Shown here: piece after piece, positions 1 to 11,604 of the stretch
How positions within the stretch are numbered: the first letter of the stretch is position 1
How the letters are laid out: each line of letters begins with the position of its first letter
Source: Pilasporangium apinafurcum
Lineage: Eukaryota > Oomycota > Peronosporomycetes > Pythiales > Pythiaceae
Assembly (NCBI GenBank): GCA_001600495.1
Contig: BCKE01000083.1
Location: 55,326-119,325 of the forward strand
Reading direction: 5' to 3'
DNA length: 64,000 nt
Translations under genes and position numbers: made by a program
The notes under the pieces: model-generated
Told to the model about the DNA's origin: nothing
The model's input: the letters and a program-made list of their open reading frames with translations, nothing else
Databases searched by the model: none

Positions 1-1
1 A

Positions 2-3000
2 ATCAACCCATCCTCTCTGCTGCACTTGCTGGCGAATGTGACTTCAGCATACCCGTATACAGGACGTTGGATACAGGAACAAGGTGATTTGGGTCTGTCA
101 GACAACGAAAAGACAAATGGAGCATTCGTAAAATCACTCTCCAGTACCTCTAATGTCATCCCCAAGAACAAGTTGACTGCTGGAATAACGTATGTCTTTC
201 GGTTCATCGCGACGGATATCAATAATAACGTTGGCTTCGGCACTGCCACAGTTGAGGTTAACTCTCCGCCTTCTTCAGGGATACTGGAGATTTCTCCACT
301 TGCTGGATATGCCATGCAAGATCAGTTTGTATTTTCGTGCTCCCAATGGACCGATGATGCCGACGACTTTCCACTTAAATACGCTTTTGGTGCCATTCCA
401 ACCATGTCATTCCTAGAAATAAGCAGTATACAAATGAATGATACGAGCAGCTTTATTTCTCTAGTCAGGAAAACTGCGATTCCACTCGTGGCTGAGCAAC
501 TCACTCCAAAAGCCACAGTGGTTATGGTTCCTCCTACGGGTTTTGCAGACAGTGAAAACGTTACCATTGTGGCCCTCATTACGGATAATCTGGGTAGCGT
601 CGCCATCGCCTACGAGTCAATTGAGATTTACATGCCACCTGATGCCAAAACTCGTCCATTAACGTTTGTTTCTGATTTATTGGATAGTATCCAGAACTCC
701 GATGCATCTCAACAAGGAACATATCTCTTAGCAGGCGCGCAGGTCCTGCAGAACGCTTTCAACGAGTCTTCTAGGACTGGTGATAGTAATTCATGTCCAG
801 GAGCTGATGCGAACAACATTTGCAGCTCACGAGGTACTTGTGACCCAACGACGCTACGATGTTCTTGTGAGGAAGACTTTCTAGGAAGCAACTGCGAGTA
901 TGGGGCCTCAGACGTTCGAACCGTCAACGATGCCATTCTCACAACGCTTGCTTCAGCATTTCAGTTGGTTGAGCCCACTATCTCTAGTCTCTCACAGCAA
1001 GCTCTTGTACTGAGTACGGTCACTCAAGCTTCCTCTACGGCGTTTAACGAAGATGGACTGAGCCAAGTGGCGGCCATGAGCAAGAGCGTCGCTCAGAGTT
1101 CTCTTCGTATCCAAGATCCATCAGTATTTCTAGACTCTATTGGAGTAAGCATGATTGAATCGCTGTCGACGTTGCTCTCTGTTGCTCCCAAGAAAGCATC
1201 ATCAGTTTCTGCGAATGGAAGTGAGACAACCACCTCCGATACCAGCGATACTTCTAACTCTAAGCGAAGGCTTACTGAATCTGAAACAAACCGCAACTGC
1301 GACAACGATGCCGCTGAAAGTACCCGGACGAAAGCTCGCTTCAAAGATGTCCTTGATACTCTGAACTCTCTTGCTGCGATCTCTAGCCAAGATCTAGAAG
1401 CAGATGATAATGCATCTGTTCTCGTCGCAGGTCAAGTTGGAGTTTTTTCTGCATCGGGAGCTACATTAAAAGCTCAAGACAGTTCCATGACGATAAATGT
1501 GACCGATCTGGCGCTTGCCTGTTTAGATTCTGACATATTCATTAATGCTTTTGTGATGACGACAACAACTCATTCTACTTGCAGCTTACAAGATGCCATG
1601 GTGGTATCTTCCTCTGTTGTTTTCAATATCCACTCAAAAGAAGCAATGGAAGCAGCCATATCTGGAAAAACCCCTTCTATTGAATTGCAAGCGTTGTCAA
1701 GCTCCAGTTTATGTGTCGCCAATGTAGCTACTGAATCAGCAGCTACCACTCAGCGACGGCTCGCAGCATACACAGATGAATCAAGCGCAGTACTTTGGCA
1801 CCCTCTTGTCGCTCTCGCCATTCCTCACAACCGTGAACTTAGTTTGATGGAAAAGCAGCATTTTGCCACAGATTGTCGTACTTGGAATGCTGAAGCTTCA
1901 ACGTGGGACGCAGACATTTGCTTTAAAGATGACAGTGCAAGTACTTCTGACATAACAGTCTGTTACTGCTCTGAGATCGGCACAATCGAGGTTTTGGTTG
2001 TTCTAAAAGAAAAACTAGACTTTTATGCGCTCACAAAAGACCTCTATCGGAACGATCCAGCGTCAATTGTTCCAGGCATCTCGATGATAGTCCTTCTCTC
2101 ACTTTTCATTGTGGGAGGCAAGTTTGGAGCGCGTATGGATGTTTTGGACTTGAAGAAAATGAAAGATAAAACGATTCAAAACTTGAGTCGAGCAAAGTGG
2201 AGCGAGTTAGAGGCTCGAACACAGAGCACCAACACTCTCTTCGAGGACTTTAGTACGTATATTAAGATGAAAAAACTGGAAGCACATGAGAAACAAGGTG
2301 AAAGCAGAGCTGGCGAACAGACAACAGTCGCAACAGATGCTTCGACCACCGTTTCTTCCATCTCCTTGCTAACTGGAAGTTCTCATGTTGAGCAAGTTCC
2401 TATTGCCAGCTCAGTGATCGTAGTCGCGCAGATCGACAGCCAAGTGGTACTGCCAAATGAGACACGAACTCTTTTCGGAACGTCGAGACAGTTGGATCGC
2501 CAGTACACCCTTCTCACCAACGTTTTTCGTGCATGCAACCTTTTGTTGATGATTCTTGGACTCATTCTAGTCTTTATTGGCATTGACTTCTATCTTGTGT
2601 TGGGCAACAGCACTTCCGAAGTGCTACTCTACGTGTATGGCAAACCATTAGGACTTATCCTGGTTGTCTTTGGTAGTATTCTAATAGTCAGTAGCAGTTT
2701 TGGAGTCGTCCTAGCTCAAAAGGAACGATCGCATCTTGCTCGAAATGCATACGCGACGTGGTTGTTGATACTACTCCTCAGCCAATTCTTTTTTGTCGTC
2801 ATGGCTTTCCAGTATTTGGAAGATATCGAAAATATGCCCAGTGCAGCATTGAAAACCCTTCAAGGTGTGTGGGCATCCGTCTCTTCCAATGTCAAGAACG
2901 AGATTTCTACTACTTACGGCTGCTGTGGTTTCGTATCGATCAGCGAAGAAGAGGTGTGTCCTGAAGAAGCACTAGATGCTGTTCCTCCACGCACATGCTT

Positions 3001-6000
3001 TCATGTGTTAGCGACTCACGCCCATGAGCTCTTTTTGGGCTCTTTTATGTATCTAAAAGTGCTTTTTGCCATTGAAGCGGCTTGCATCGCGGTTGCAAAC
3101 CTCTTGGTCAAGTGGCGGTATATCCGTTTGTTGCAGCTCGCTGGCGAACCAGTATCGTCAACAAATAGAGAATCCTCAGCTTCACAAGCGATATTGGGTT
3201 CTCAGGTCAATGTGATGTTGCTCTGTACCCTTCCTTCTATCTACGCCCTATCAGCCTGCTTAATGGGTCTTGCGATGCTATTCGGGCTGGATATGATCTT
3301 GCAGTGGAACTTTCTATCGAACGCCGTAATTTCTGCACTGTTTGGGATTGAAGTTGGTTCAACGGTGCTTATTGCCGCATTAATCTATCTTCTGATCTTG
3401 CTAAAGGGGATTCGAGCACTTGCGATACGAGACATTCATGGTCTGCAATGGTTCATCACATTATCATTTGCTTTTCTCGTGCTATCGTGTAGTATGTTCC
3501 TCTTTTTCCGAGGTGTGAGCGACAATTTCTTGCTAGACCCTGCGATTATGGAGTTAGTCGAAACAAAATACCTCCTTCTCCCGAGACAGACACTGATTGA
3601 TATCGAAACGGCAATGGAATGCTGTGGGTTTGATGTCAATAACCAAGGCACTTGTGTCATGTCAGAAGCAGACGAGAGCATACGCACCTGTCGGGTGATA
3701 GTACAACATATTGTTATGGACGGCGTTGAGACGCTTACACACCGACTGCAGATGGTTTTGGTTGCTGAAATTATTGTGTTGATCCTGTCCATTTGGCTGT
3801 TTGTTCGTGTGCGCCGCTTTGCCGTGAAGCCATCGGTCCATCCCGTCGGAAGTCGGGTGTTTACTAATCTCTTAGAGACTGAAGAAGACGAATTCACCTC
3901 TCCAACCGACGTGTTGATCCGTAATTGCTTCTTCTTCCTGCTGGCGTTGATGACTTTGTTGACAGCTATTGTTGGATTCGTGTTAGTATTGGTTGGAGTC
4001 GATATCATCTTGCAGCTCAATGTACTGCACATCTCGTACTTGCTGCAATCGTTTGACCGCAGACTTGGAGTTTACGTGATCAGTTTTGGAAGCTTTCTTG
4101 AGATTTATGCTTGTTTTGGCATCTTATCAGCGTCGAAGAGGTCCCGAACGCTCTACTATGTGTATGGACTCACTGGATTGGCTTTGTTTATTATGGCATT
4201 CGGAACACTTGGGGTTTCGTATCGGTTTTCGAAGATTTCTGCGTTCACAGCGGAGTATGCAGATCATCGACTAGAGAACCTTTGGCTCCAAGCCTCCGCA
4301 GAAACGAAGAGCTTCATTCAAAACACGTTTACGTGCTGTGGGTACGAGAAAATCGAAAGTCAAAATGGAACCATCTCGTTCACGAACCCTGCCGAAGCGC
4401 TCGGTTGGAGGCAAACCACTTTATCAACCACAGCGTACGCATACAATTCGATTGCATCTTCCTCCTCATCACAAGGATCGTCATCGTTGACATCTGCTAT
4501 TCCACAAAACTGGACAGCTCGAGTCCTTACAGAAACCAAAGCCCAAGTGGTCTCTCATGTGCTCTGTCCAGTTTTGGCGAAAGAAGGATGCTCGGTGTTT
4601 ATGAAAAAATATCTTGTGCGTGTCGCCCGATATTCGTTTAGAAGTAGTATTGGCATGCTAACCTCGCTGACTGTTACGCTACTCTCTGCTGGCATTCTCT
4701 GCTTCCGTCGAGGCAGAAAAATGCACTGGACCAAGAGTTGGAAGCTGCAATTGACGCGAGTGATGATGTTGTTACTGGTGTTTGTGTCAGTATTCGTTGC
4801 TCTGAGTACTTTTTTCTTGGGTTTGGATATCGTCGCTCAATGGTCCATCTTCAGTTCTCACTTGCTTCAACTCGTGTTTGAGAAATCGATTGGTGTCATG
4901 ATGATCCTCAGTGCATGTCTGGTTTTGGGTGTGAATTTCTACTCTGCCTATGCCACGTTGTACTACGTCGTGCATCAGCTTTTCCTTCAGGCCGTGGAGC
5001 GAACTCTTTTCGCTCTGGCGCTCTGGCTTTGTGTTGGGCTGACAGGTTATCTATCTCATTATTCAGCCTCAAACGATTGGAAAACGCAGTTAATCTCTTT
5101 TTTGGATTACAAATGGAATACGCTCGAAGCAGCGACTCAACACATAATCTCGTTAGACTACCAATGCTGTGGTTTTAATGATCCCGTGGTGGTTAAAGGT
5201 CAAGGGATCGTCTTTGATCGTCCAGCACTTGGATACACATGCTCCTTAGCCAACTCACGAGGCTGTCGTGGGGTGTTGGTGGCAGAAATCAGTTCCTCAT
5301 TTGCTTGGCTGTTCCAGTATTTGCTTCTTCTTGCGCTCTTAGAAACCATGCTTCTCTGTCTTGGAATAGCTATGCTTCAGCAAGTAAAACGTATCAAGAA
5401 AGAAGAGTGGTTTGTCATTGAAAGTCGGATTCGTTACGTTGTAGGCAAGTACCGTAGTGAAGCTCGGAGAAAGCACTTGCTGGTGTCAATAGGGAGCATG
5501 TATGACCCCAAATTCACGCGCTTGCAGCGTATGACGTGCATTTTATGTAGTTTGATGACGACATTCGCGATCTACACAGGGTATTTCGCCACGAAAGGAT
5601 GTTATCGAACATCTTTGAAGACTTGTGAACAGCCGACCGTATGGGAGATTCTTGGGATGGCCGTGGTGTATGGTGGAGCAGCCGGATACGCTGCTCAATG
5701 CTTGTGCCGGTTTTTCTTCGAGTTGGTGCGAAATCGATGCGATGAAGAAACCAAAGAGGTCGCCGTAGCGCGGCAGCGGAAAGAAAAAGTTTTGCTCTTT
5801 CGCAGTCTTTTCCAGCGCAGGCGACGCGATGCTAGTAGTGGGCCAACAGCGAAAGACGCACAGGTCGTTGAAGAGCAGTTCGCTGCGTCCTCGACGATGG
5901 AAACGTCTCACTCCACCACGGAAGAGCGATGGTATCTATGGTTTACACGCTTTGTTCACTGGGTGTTCCAGGTGATGGGAGTGCTGCTTTTTCTCGTGGC

Positions 6001-9000
6001 GCTGTGCATCGCAACACTGATGGCGTTGGTACTCATGGGCTACAATAGCACAGTGTATGAAGTAAAGCTCGACACGGGACCGAGGGAACTACTGGTATTG
6101 TCGTTCTTAATGGCTGGTGTAGCGTTGTCTGGATGGTTAGCGACCGATATGAAGGAACGAAAACGTGCATCAAGTGTTTTTGTATTTATTATGGTGGCTG
6201 TAGCTTCAATCCTTGTGATAGGGGCAGTATTGGTCGGTGTGTACATGGTAAATCAGGTCCTGGAGGATTCTTCTGATTCCTCCGCGATAGACAATTGGAC
6301 CATTCGGAAAACAGGTTTTAGTGTCGTTCAGCGTCTCGAAAACGCATGGCGACGGGAGTCGTCGGGATATCTCCGCAATCGTATCCAGCAAGATCTGCTA
6401 TGTTGCGGCTTCCGAAGCGCTTCGGATGCAGCTTTTCGCCCTTGTCCACCTGGTTACACTGTCCAAGTCGAGTACGAGGCAACGTTGGTCAATGGGACGA
6501 CGATTTTAAAAACGCAGGACGAAGTGCGAGATCTCGACGGATGCCTGGCGCCAATGCTGGCTCATTTCCAGCAGATGGTGGACGTCATTGGCTACGTTGC
6601 ACTAGGGATTTGTATCTCTTTGATGCTATTGATATTGAGCAGCGTCTTTCTCGCCTATGACGTGGTGATTTCAAAAGACGCTAAGTTAAAGCTGCGTGTG
6701 ACCGAAGAAAAAAAGAAGGGGGGCGACGTTCGTGAGACGTTTGAAAAGGTGGTAGGTCTAAAAATTGCGGCTCCTGCGCGAGGCAAAATTCTCGCCAAGA
6801 TGGTCTCTACGAGTCTTGATCACGTCGTCCCTACAATTGCGACTGAATTAGCATCTTCTTCACTAGTTCCAGGCGAGCGGAAGGGTTCAGTGGCTCCAAC
6901 AGTACCCACTGCGACCACAATGGCTTCCTCGAGTACAGAGCCGCTGGCGGCGACGAAACGAAGACCATCGCTTGCAACGCTATCTGCACTGCCGACCAAT
7001 CACGAGCAAATCGCTCAAGTACCGTACCCAGCATCCATTGTGTACATGATCTTTGCTGTGTGTGCGATTTGGGTCGTTATCATGGGGTATTTAATCGTGA
7101 AGAGCTCGATGCAATTGGGAGTCGACACAGCCTGGACCTGTGTGCTGTCCTGGTGTGTTGGTATTCTTTTTCAAGTCATTCTCATTGAACCAGGCGTGAT
7201 CTTTGGTCTCATCGTTTTATCAACGCTCGGTACGTGGTGGGAAACGACGTGGATCGTTCGACTGCTTCGATATGGACGAGCGGCATTGCGGATCAAACCA
7301 GACGCTGCTACTGCTGCTGCGCTGTATTATGCGTCACTAAGTCTCTACGAGCGCATCCGATACAATGCAGCAGTGCGAATTCAGCGTCGTTTGCTTACAC
7401 GTGTGACTCGACAACGTTATTTGCATCGAATTAGAGAGTTGAGGAAAGAGCAACATCGTCAATTGGTAGAGAAACGTCGACAGACACTTAAGCAAGCCAT
7501 TAACGGATTCACAGAGGAGGAGATCACGGCATTTCACATCATTTTCCAAGATGCAGACACGGCAAAACTGGGTTTAGTTTCGTACACGGTAATCTCCCAG
7601 TCGATTTACCAACTCGGCGTACATGTTGCGCCGCCAGTGGTACAAAAATACTTGATAGATTTGGATCCAGCATATGCAGATCTAGTAGATTTTGAGCATT
7701 TCCTTTACGGCATGCACTGTGCCCGCCTGCATCATCAGGAAGAACAGTCTCAAGCTGCGTTGCTGGCTCAGAAGGAGATCAACAATGCTGCTGGGCTACC
7801 AGCAACAGAGGAATTTGTGAGCTCATCCGCGCGATTCGGTCCTGGGGCAGATCCGCAGTCGAAGATCCTTGTGAAGCGACAGAACTTGTTGCGAGAGCTG
7901 AAAGAGAAACGCGAGTCGCTCACGCACAAACTCATGAGCAAAGTGAGCAAGTTGCCTCCAATTCTTCATAGAGGCAGCAGTAGAAGCTTACAAACTCATA
8001 CACCATTGCTAATCGAGACACCCGATCGGGGAAAAACCTCTACAGATAGTAATGAGGAGGAAGCAGCACCGACAGGTGCGTCAGTCATTCTTCAAAACCG
8101 CAAACTCTCGCCGAAGAAACGCGCACTGGAAATGATTTTGAAGAGAAAACATCGCGAAGACAGTGACCGAGCGAGTCGGAGCAGAGCTGACCAAGGCAAT
8201 AAAGCAGCAACTTCTCCAAGAACAAAGACACAACAGTCGCCCAAGCAGAAAGCGAGGACGATGATATCTAACCGGTCTCTGCCGTCTTCTCCACGTGGGC
8301 AAGAGCATCCTAACATTCAAAATCCTGCATCGTACTTACTTGAGACTGTTTCGATCATCCCTATTGCTGAAGGAGAGGAAGAAATGCATAATGAGGCTTC
8401 GATCCCAGTCAAAGTTGATGCAAACTTGTCAGATTCAACGCAGATATCACTGATCGATTCACCATCCAAAAGAGACGAGGAGAAGATGAATGTTGTTGAT
8501 GGTGAAGCGAGAAGCTTAGTCACCGAACATGAGGAAGCAACTGTCGCTACTACCACAAGGAGTGATGGGACAGTCGACGTTGATACGCAAGATAATCACG
8601 GAGTGGATGCAGAAATTGCAGGAGCCAGTCATCAAGACGATGACGAGCCAAAAACATTTGATAACAAAAGCGAGGAACAGAAACAAGAGAATATGGAAGA
8701 TGATTACTCTACAGGAGACGAGAAAGTAGAAGAACCAAAACCATTTGGAACGTATATGCTTTTGTCGAAACAAACACCCACTACTGGCAAACATAAAGTC
8801 ATGGAAAAGATCTTAGAGAAACAGATGAAAGAAAAGACAGAATCAAAAGTATCAGCAGAGGGAAGCAGTGACGAAGACGAAATCGACAGCAAATCAACGC
8901 ATAAACCTCCAGCAGCAAATGGTTCCTCACGTCCAAGTTCACCAGCAACAAAAGCTGCCGCGGCCAAGCAAACCAGTCTGGAGAAGGCACTCAAAAAAAA

Positions 9001-9055
9001 TTTGAAACAGAAACCTATGACTCCTAAGGCATCGACGCCAAACAAGCGTTCCTAA
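2..9055 (+). CDS. Giant multipass protein: polycystin-like ectodomain, five tetraspanin-like modules, IQ and EF-hand-like tail (5' partial)
   Basis: The frame is open to the window edge, so the true start lies upstream. The visible part is about 3,017 residues (numbers below count the TTG at base 26 as 1). Residues 1-230 look like an extracellular REJ/PKD-type region. An EGF-like module with six cysteines lies at about 253-293. A GPS-like segment (CRTWN... then VCYC, about 613-652) precedes the first membrane helix near 685, as in polycystin-1-like proteins. Then follow five four-helix modules, each with a tetraspanin CCG motif: C966, C1199, C1437, C1714 and C2126. Further helices lie near 2340-2420, an IQ-like motif near 2448 and an EF-hand-like pair near 2495-2570. 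The last 440 residues are charged, low-complexity and probably cytosolic. A calcium- or membrane-linked receptor role is inferred. No ion-channel domain was recognised. Confidence 0.85.
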   Translation: MNPSSLLHLLANVTSAYPYTGRWIQEQGDLGLSDNEKTNGAFVKSLSSTSNVIPKNKLTAGITYVFRFIATDINNNVGFGTATVEVNSPPSSGILEISPLAGYAMQDQFVFSCSQWTDDADDFPLKYAFGAIPTMSFLEISSIQMNDTSSFISLVRKTAIPLVAEQLTPKATVVMVPPTGFADSENVTIVALITDNLGSVAIAYESIEIYMPPDAKTRPLTFVSDLLDSIQNSDASQQGTYLLAGAQVLQNAFNESSRTGDSNSCPGADANNICSSRGTCDPTTLRCSCEEDFLGSNCEYGASDVRTVNDAILTTLASAFQLVEPTISSLSQQALVLSTVTQASSTAFNEDGLSQVAAMSKSVAQSSLRIQDPSVFLDSIGVSMIESLSTLLSVAPKKASSVSANGSETTTSDTSDTSNSKRRLTESETNRNCDNDAAESTRTKARFKDVLDTLNSLAAISSQDLEADDNASVLVAGQVGVFSASGATLKAQDSSMTINVTDLALACLDSDIFINAFVMTTTTHSTCSLQDAMVVSSSVVFNIHSKEAMEAAISGKTPSIELQALSSSSLCVANVATESAATTQRRLAAYTDESSAVLWHPLVALAIPHNRELSLMEKQHFATDCRTWNAEASTWDADICFKDDSASTSDITVCYCSEIGTIEVLVVLKEKLDFYALTKDLYRNDPASIVPGISMIVLLSLFIVGGKFGARMDVLDLKKMKDKTIQNLSRAKWSELEARTQSTNTLFEDFSTYIKMKKLEAHEKQGESRAGEQTTVATDASTTVSSISLLTGSSHVEQVPIASSVIVVAQIDSQVVLPNETRTLFGTSRQLDRQYTLLTNVFRACNLLLMILGLILVFIGIDFYLVLGNSTSEVLLYVYGKPLGLILVVFGSILIVSSSFGVVLAQKERSHLARNAYATWLLILLLSQFFFVVMAFQYLEDIENMPSAALKTLQGVWASVSSNVKNEISTTYGCCGFVSISEEEVCPEEALDAVPPRTCFHVLATHAHELFLGSFMYLKVLFAIEAACIAVANLLVKWRYIRLLQLAGEPVSSTNRESSASQAILGSQVNVMLLCTLPSIYALSACLMGLAMLFGLDMILQWNFLSNAVISALFGIEVGSTVLIAALIYLLILLKGIRALAIRDIHGLQWFITLSFAFLVLSCSMFLFFRGVSDNFLLDPAIMELVETKYLLLPRQTLIDIETAMECCGFDVNNQGTCVMSEADESIRTCRVIVQHIVMDGVETLTHRLQMVLVAEIIVLILSIWLFVRVRRFAVKPSVHPVGSRVFTNLLETEEDEFTSPTDVLIRNCFFFLLALMTLLTAIVGFVLVLVGVDIILQLNVLHISYLLQSFDRRLGVYVISFGSFLEIYACFGILSASKRSRTLYYVYGLTGLALFIMAFGTLGVSYRFSKISAFTAEYADHRLENLWLQASAETKSFIQNTFTCCGYEKIESQNGTISFTNPAEALGWRQTTLSTTAYAYNSIASSSSSQGSSSLTSAIPQNWTARVLTETKAQVVSHVLCPVLAKEGCSVFMKKYLVRVARYSFRSSIGMLTSLTVTLLSAGILCFRRGRKMHWTKSWKLQLTRVMMLLLVFVSVFVALSTFFLGLDIVAQWSIFSSHLLQLVFEKSIGVMMILSACLVLGVNFYSAYATLYYVVHQLFLQAVERTLFALALWLCVGLTGYLSHYSASNDWKTQLISFLDYKWNTLEAATQHIISLDYQCCGFNDPVVVKGQGIVFDRPALGYTCSLANSRGCRGVLVAEISSSFAWLFQYLLLLALLETMLLCLGIAMLQQVKRIKKEEWFVIESRIRYVVGKYRSEARRKHLLVSIGSMYDPKFTRLQRMTCILCSLMTTFAIYTGYFATKGCYRTSLKTCEQPTVWEILGMAVVYGGAAGYAAQCLCRFFFELVRNRCDEETKEVAVARQRKEKVLLFRSLFQRRRRDASSGPTAKDAQVVEEQFAASSTMETSHSTTEERWYLWFTRFVHWVFQVMGVLLFLVALCIATLMALVLMGYNSTVYEVKLDTGPRELLVLSFLMAGVALSGWLATDMKERKRASSVFVFIMVAVASILVIGAVLVGVYMVNQVLEDSSDSSAIDNWTIRKTGFSVVQRLENAWRRESSGYLRNRIQQDLLCCGFRSASDAAFRPCPPGYTVQVEYEATLVNGTTILKTQDEVRDLDGCLAPMLAHFQQMVDVIGYVALGICISLMLLILSSVFLAYDVVISKDAKLKLRVTEEKKKGGDVRETFEKVVGLKIAAPARGKILAKMVSTSLDHVVPTIATELASSSLVPGERKGSVAPTVPTATTMASSSTEPLAATKRRPSLATLSALPTNHEQIAQVPYPASIVYMIFAVCAIWVVIMGYLIVKSSMQLGVDTAWTCVLSWCVGILFQVILIEPGVIFGLIVLSTLGTWWETTWIVRLLRYGRAALRIKPDAATAAALYYASLSLYERIRYNAAVRIQRRLLTRVTRQRYLHRIRELRKEQHRQLVEKRRQTLKQAINGFTEEEITAFHIIFQDADTAKLGLVSYTVISQSIYQLGVHVAPPVVQKYLIDLDPAYADLVDFEHFLYGMHCARLHHQEEQSQAALLAQKEINNAAGLPATEEFVSSSARFGPGADPQSKILVKRQNLLRELKEKRESLTHKLMSKVSKLPPILHRGSSRSLQTHTPLLIETPDRGKTSTDSNEEEAAPTGASVILQNRKLSPKKRALEMILKRKHREDSDRASRSRADQGNKAATSPRTKTQQSPKQKARTMISNRSLPSSPRGQEHPNIQNPASYLLETVSIIPIAEGEEEMHNEASIPVKVDANLSDSTQISLIDSPSKRDEEKMNVVDGEARSLVTEHEEATVATTTRSDGTVDVDTQDNHGVDAEIAGASHQDDDEPKTFDNKSEEQKQENMEDDYSTGDEKVEEPKPFGTYMLLSKQTPTTGKHKVMEKILEKQMKEKTESKVSAEGSSDEDEIDSKSTHKPPAANGSSRPSSPATKAAAAKQTSLEKALKKNLKQKPMTPKASTPNKRS

Positions 9056-9291
9056 GGCTGTCAGAACTGCAGAAAAAAATGTAGCCATTTCTAATTAATA
9101 ACTACCCATCACCTTCACTTGGGTTATTTGGGTTTTTTTACAACCAATGGGATTTTGGGTGATTCTTTTGATTCGTACTTAGCCGAGGATTTACTTAATC
9201 AAAAGTGTGCAACACTTGACACGCGCCGCTGAGGACGACGCACTTGCTTGGTGTTGGAGCTCACTCGCTCACTTGCGGCAGGTCGATCGTG

Positions 9292-11604
9292 ATGTCTCCT
9301 TCAGAGCAGCGGCAGGACGCACCGGATCCACCGCAATTACCATGTATCCCACTGGCGCACAAGCGTGTGCCGACGGAGATGCGATCGCCTGCTGACCACG
9401 CGCATATGGTGTACGCTGCACTGGTGGCTCCGCATGTGGACATCACGAAGCTGCGTGCGCAGCTGCTAGCGCTATCAGAGGAGCACTGGCATGAGGCTTA
9501 CAATCGCACACACAATGTCTACTTCCAGCGGCCGTTCCACGACAAGCTGGGCGTGGGCAACATCATGTGCGTCTTCTCCGATACCCAGCTGGAAAATGTC
9601 TACGTGCTGCCGCTTTACGAGACGTATCGCAAGAGTCTCGAGCACATCTTCCACGCCATGGGTATCCATCCTGACCAAGTAAGTGCTATCGGGTGGAGCA
9701 TATAGAGAGTGACAGAACACAGCTTGTGAACATTGTCTTATTACTATTGTTTGTGCAGGTGGTGCGATGTTTGTTTGCACGAATGCCAGGTGAGACACTC
9801 ATTCCAGCACATCACGACAACGGGTATGCATTCAATATTATAGTAGAACAACAATGTGTTCTGTCATTCATGAATATCTTTTTTTTTGCATAGGGCATGG
9901 GTGAGCAAGACTCATCGCATACACGTGCCGATCGTGACGTTCCCCGAGGTCGAATTCTGCAGCGGCCCGCTTGAGTCGTCCATGACCCGCTATGCTTTTA
10001 ACGAAGGCACGATTGTGGAGCTCAACAACGCCGCCAAGCACAGCGTCTACAATGGCTCAACACAGCGCCGCATCCACCTCATCTTTGACTACGTTGAGCC
10101 ATCGCACATGATTCTGAATCGGATGACTCTGCCTGTTGGTCAAGTTTGTCGTCAGGTGCGCGGCCGCGTCGAACTGGTCGACAAAATCGACGAACAGGCC
10201 GATGAACAGGCCAAGAAACGCGCTAACAAACTACGCGGCGAGATCACGACATTACTTAACGCACAAGTGAGCGCAGACGCCGGTGCAGTCTTTACCACGG
10301 CTTGTCGCCACTACTTCATCGAGCAGATTGACGCCAAGGTATTCGTGAAGACGATGAATCGCATGCTCAAGGAGAAGCAACGAGAGGATCGTGCGTTTGT
10401 CGAGGCATTATGGACCCAACTGCTCGAGATGTTTGCGTTAGTGGATGCCCAGATGCCCGTCGAATTGTTGAATGCGAGAGAAAGCAAGGTGTTTGCCCCC
10501 AATTGGGTCATTATCGGTGCCCAGAAATGCGGAACAACGTCGCTTTATGAATATCTAAGTCAGCACCCATTAGTGGCCAAAGGGAAACGCCGCGAACCTC
10601 ACTTCTTCGACTGGGCATGGCGTGCGGCGTTGAAATACAAGCTTTCGGTCGAGGAACGAGCCAAGTACGAGCATAATTTGCAGAAATTCGCCTCAACGAG
10701 TGAACTGGATAAGCAAGCAGACACGAGCACATTGGGTGATAATTCACTTGAGGACATGAGGTGAGTAGATTGGTGATTGCCGTGTAGTAGTGAGTTTGAC
10801 ATGGATGCACTATCCTCTGAATTCATAGGATCAAGTATCTCTGCTCTCTGCAATACAATGATGAACAAGAGTTGCTTCCTCCGCTTCAGATCGGAGAATC
10901 AACGCCGAGCTACCTCTTGTATGGAGAAACAGTCGCCAAGCGCATGAAACTGGTGAGTTCATGTTAAGCTGCGTATGTCTTTCTGTCGAGTTGCTGGAAA
11001 CAGAGTAACGGATTTTGATTTATTTTGGCAGCTTTATCCAGAGATGAAGTTGATCGTGATGCTTCGTGATCCTGTGAAGCGTGCGTTCTCACATTATCAA
11101 ATGACTGCCGACCCAAACGGAACATCATTGCAGCTGAAGATGCGACAGGCGGTGAATGGAAAATCGTTCGAGCAAGTCGTCGATGAGGATCTGGCACTAC
11201 TAAAAGCCGCAGATGTGACACCTGTCGCGTCACTTGAAGACAATGCATTGCTTCAAAGCTTTCAAAACTATGCTGATGCGCTGCCGCAGCAACACGGCGC
11301 GCATTCCTACGTTGGTCGGGGGCTTTACGCGTTGCAACTATCTCTATGGCTGCGTGTTTATCCGCGCGACCAGGTGCTGGTAATCGATTTGGACGACATG
11401 AAGACTGCCGAGGGCATCCAGCAACAAGCAAACCGCGCATTTGAATTTCTTGGGCTGGACGACCATGTCGTGGAAGACACTGAGCGGAAGAACACACGCA
11501 GCTACGATCGAATGGATCCAGAAATGGAACAGAAGCTGCGTGAATTCTATGCGCCTTTCAATGAACAGCTCTTTGAGCTCTTAGGTCAGCGGCTCAACTG
11601 GTAA
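9292..11604 (+). CDS. Aspartyl/asparaginyl beta-hydroxylase-like domain fused to a sulfotransferase
   Basis: Five exons: 9292-9678, 9759-9823, 9894-10760, 10829-10952 and 11032-11604. All introns are GT-AG and phases agree, giving 671 residues. The N-terminal part has the PGETLIPAHHDNG stretch and, later, a KHSVYNGSTQRRIHLIFDY stretch, which match the two iron-binding histidine regions and the oxoglutarate-binding arginine of the AspH family. From about residue 354 a sulfotransferase domain follows: P-loop IIGAQKCGTTSLYEYL for the PAPS 5'-phosphosulfate, and RDPVKRAFSHYQM near 491 matching the 3'-phosphate motif. The protein would therefore join oxidative hydroxylation with sulfate transfer, possibly on one substrate (inference). 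No signal peptide is evident. The ATG at 9292 is the first in frame, although a 5' non-coding exon cannot be excluded. Confidence 0.87.

Noticed and set aside
3436-4032. 198-codon minus-strand open frame
   Set aside because: Antisense shadow of the tetraspanin-array gene; no domain and no start context.
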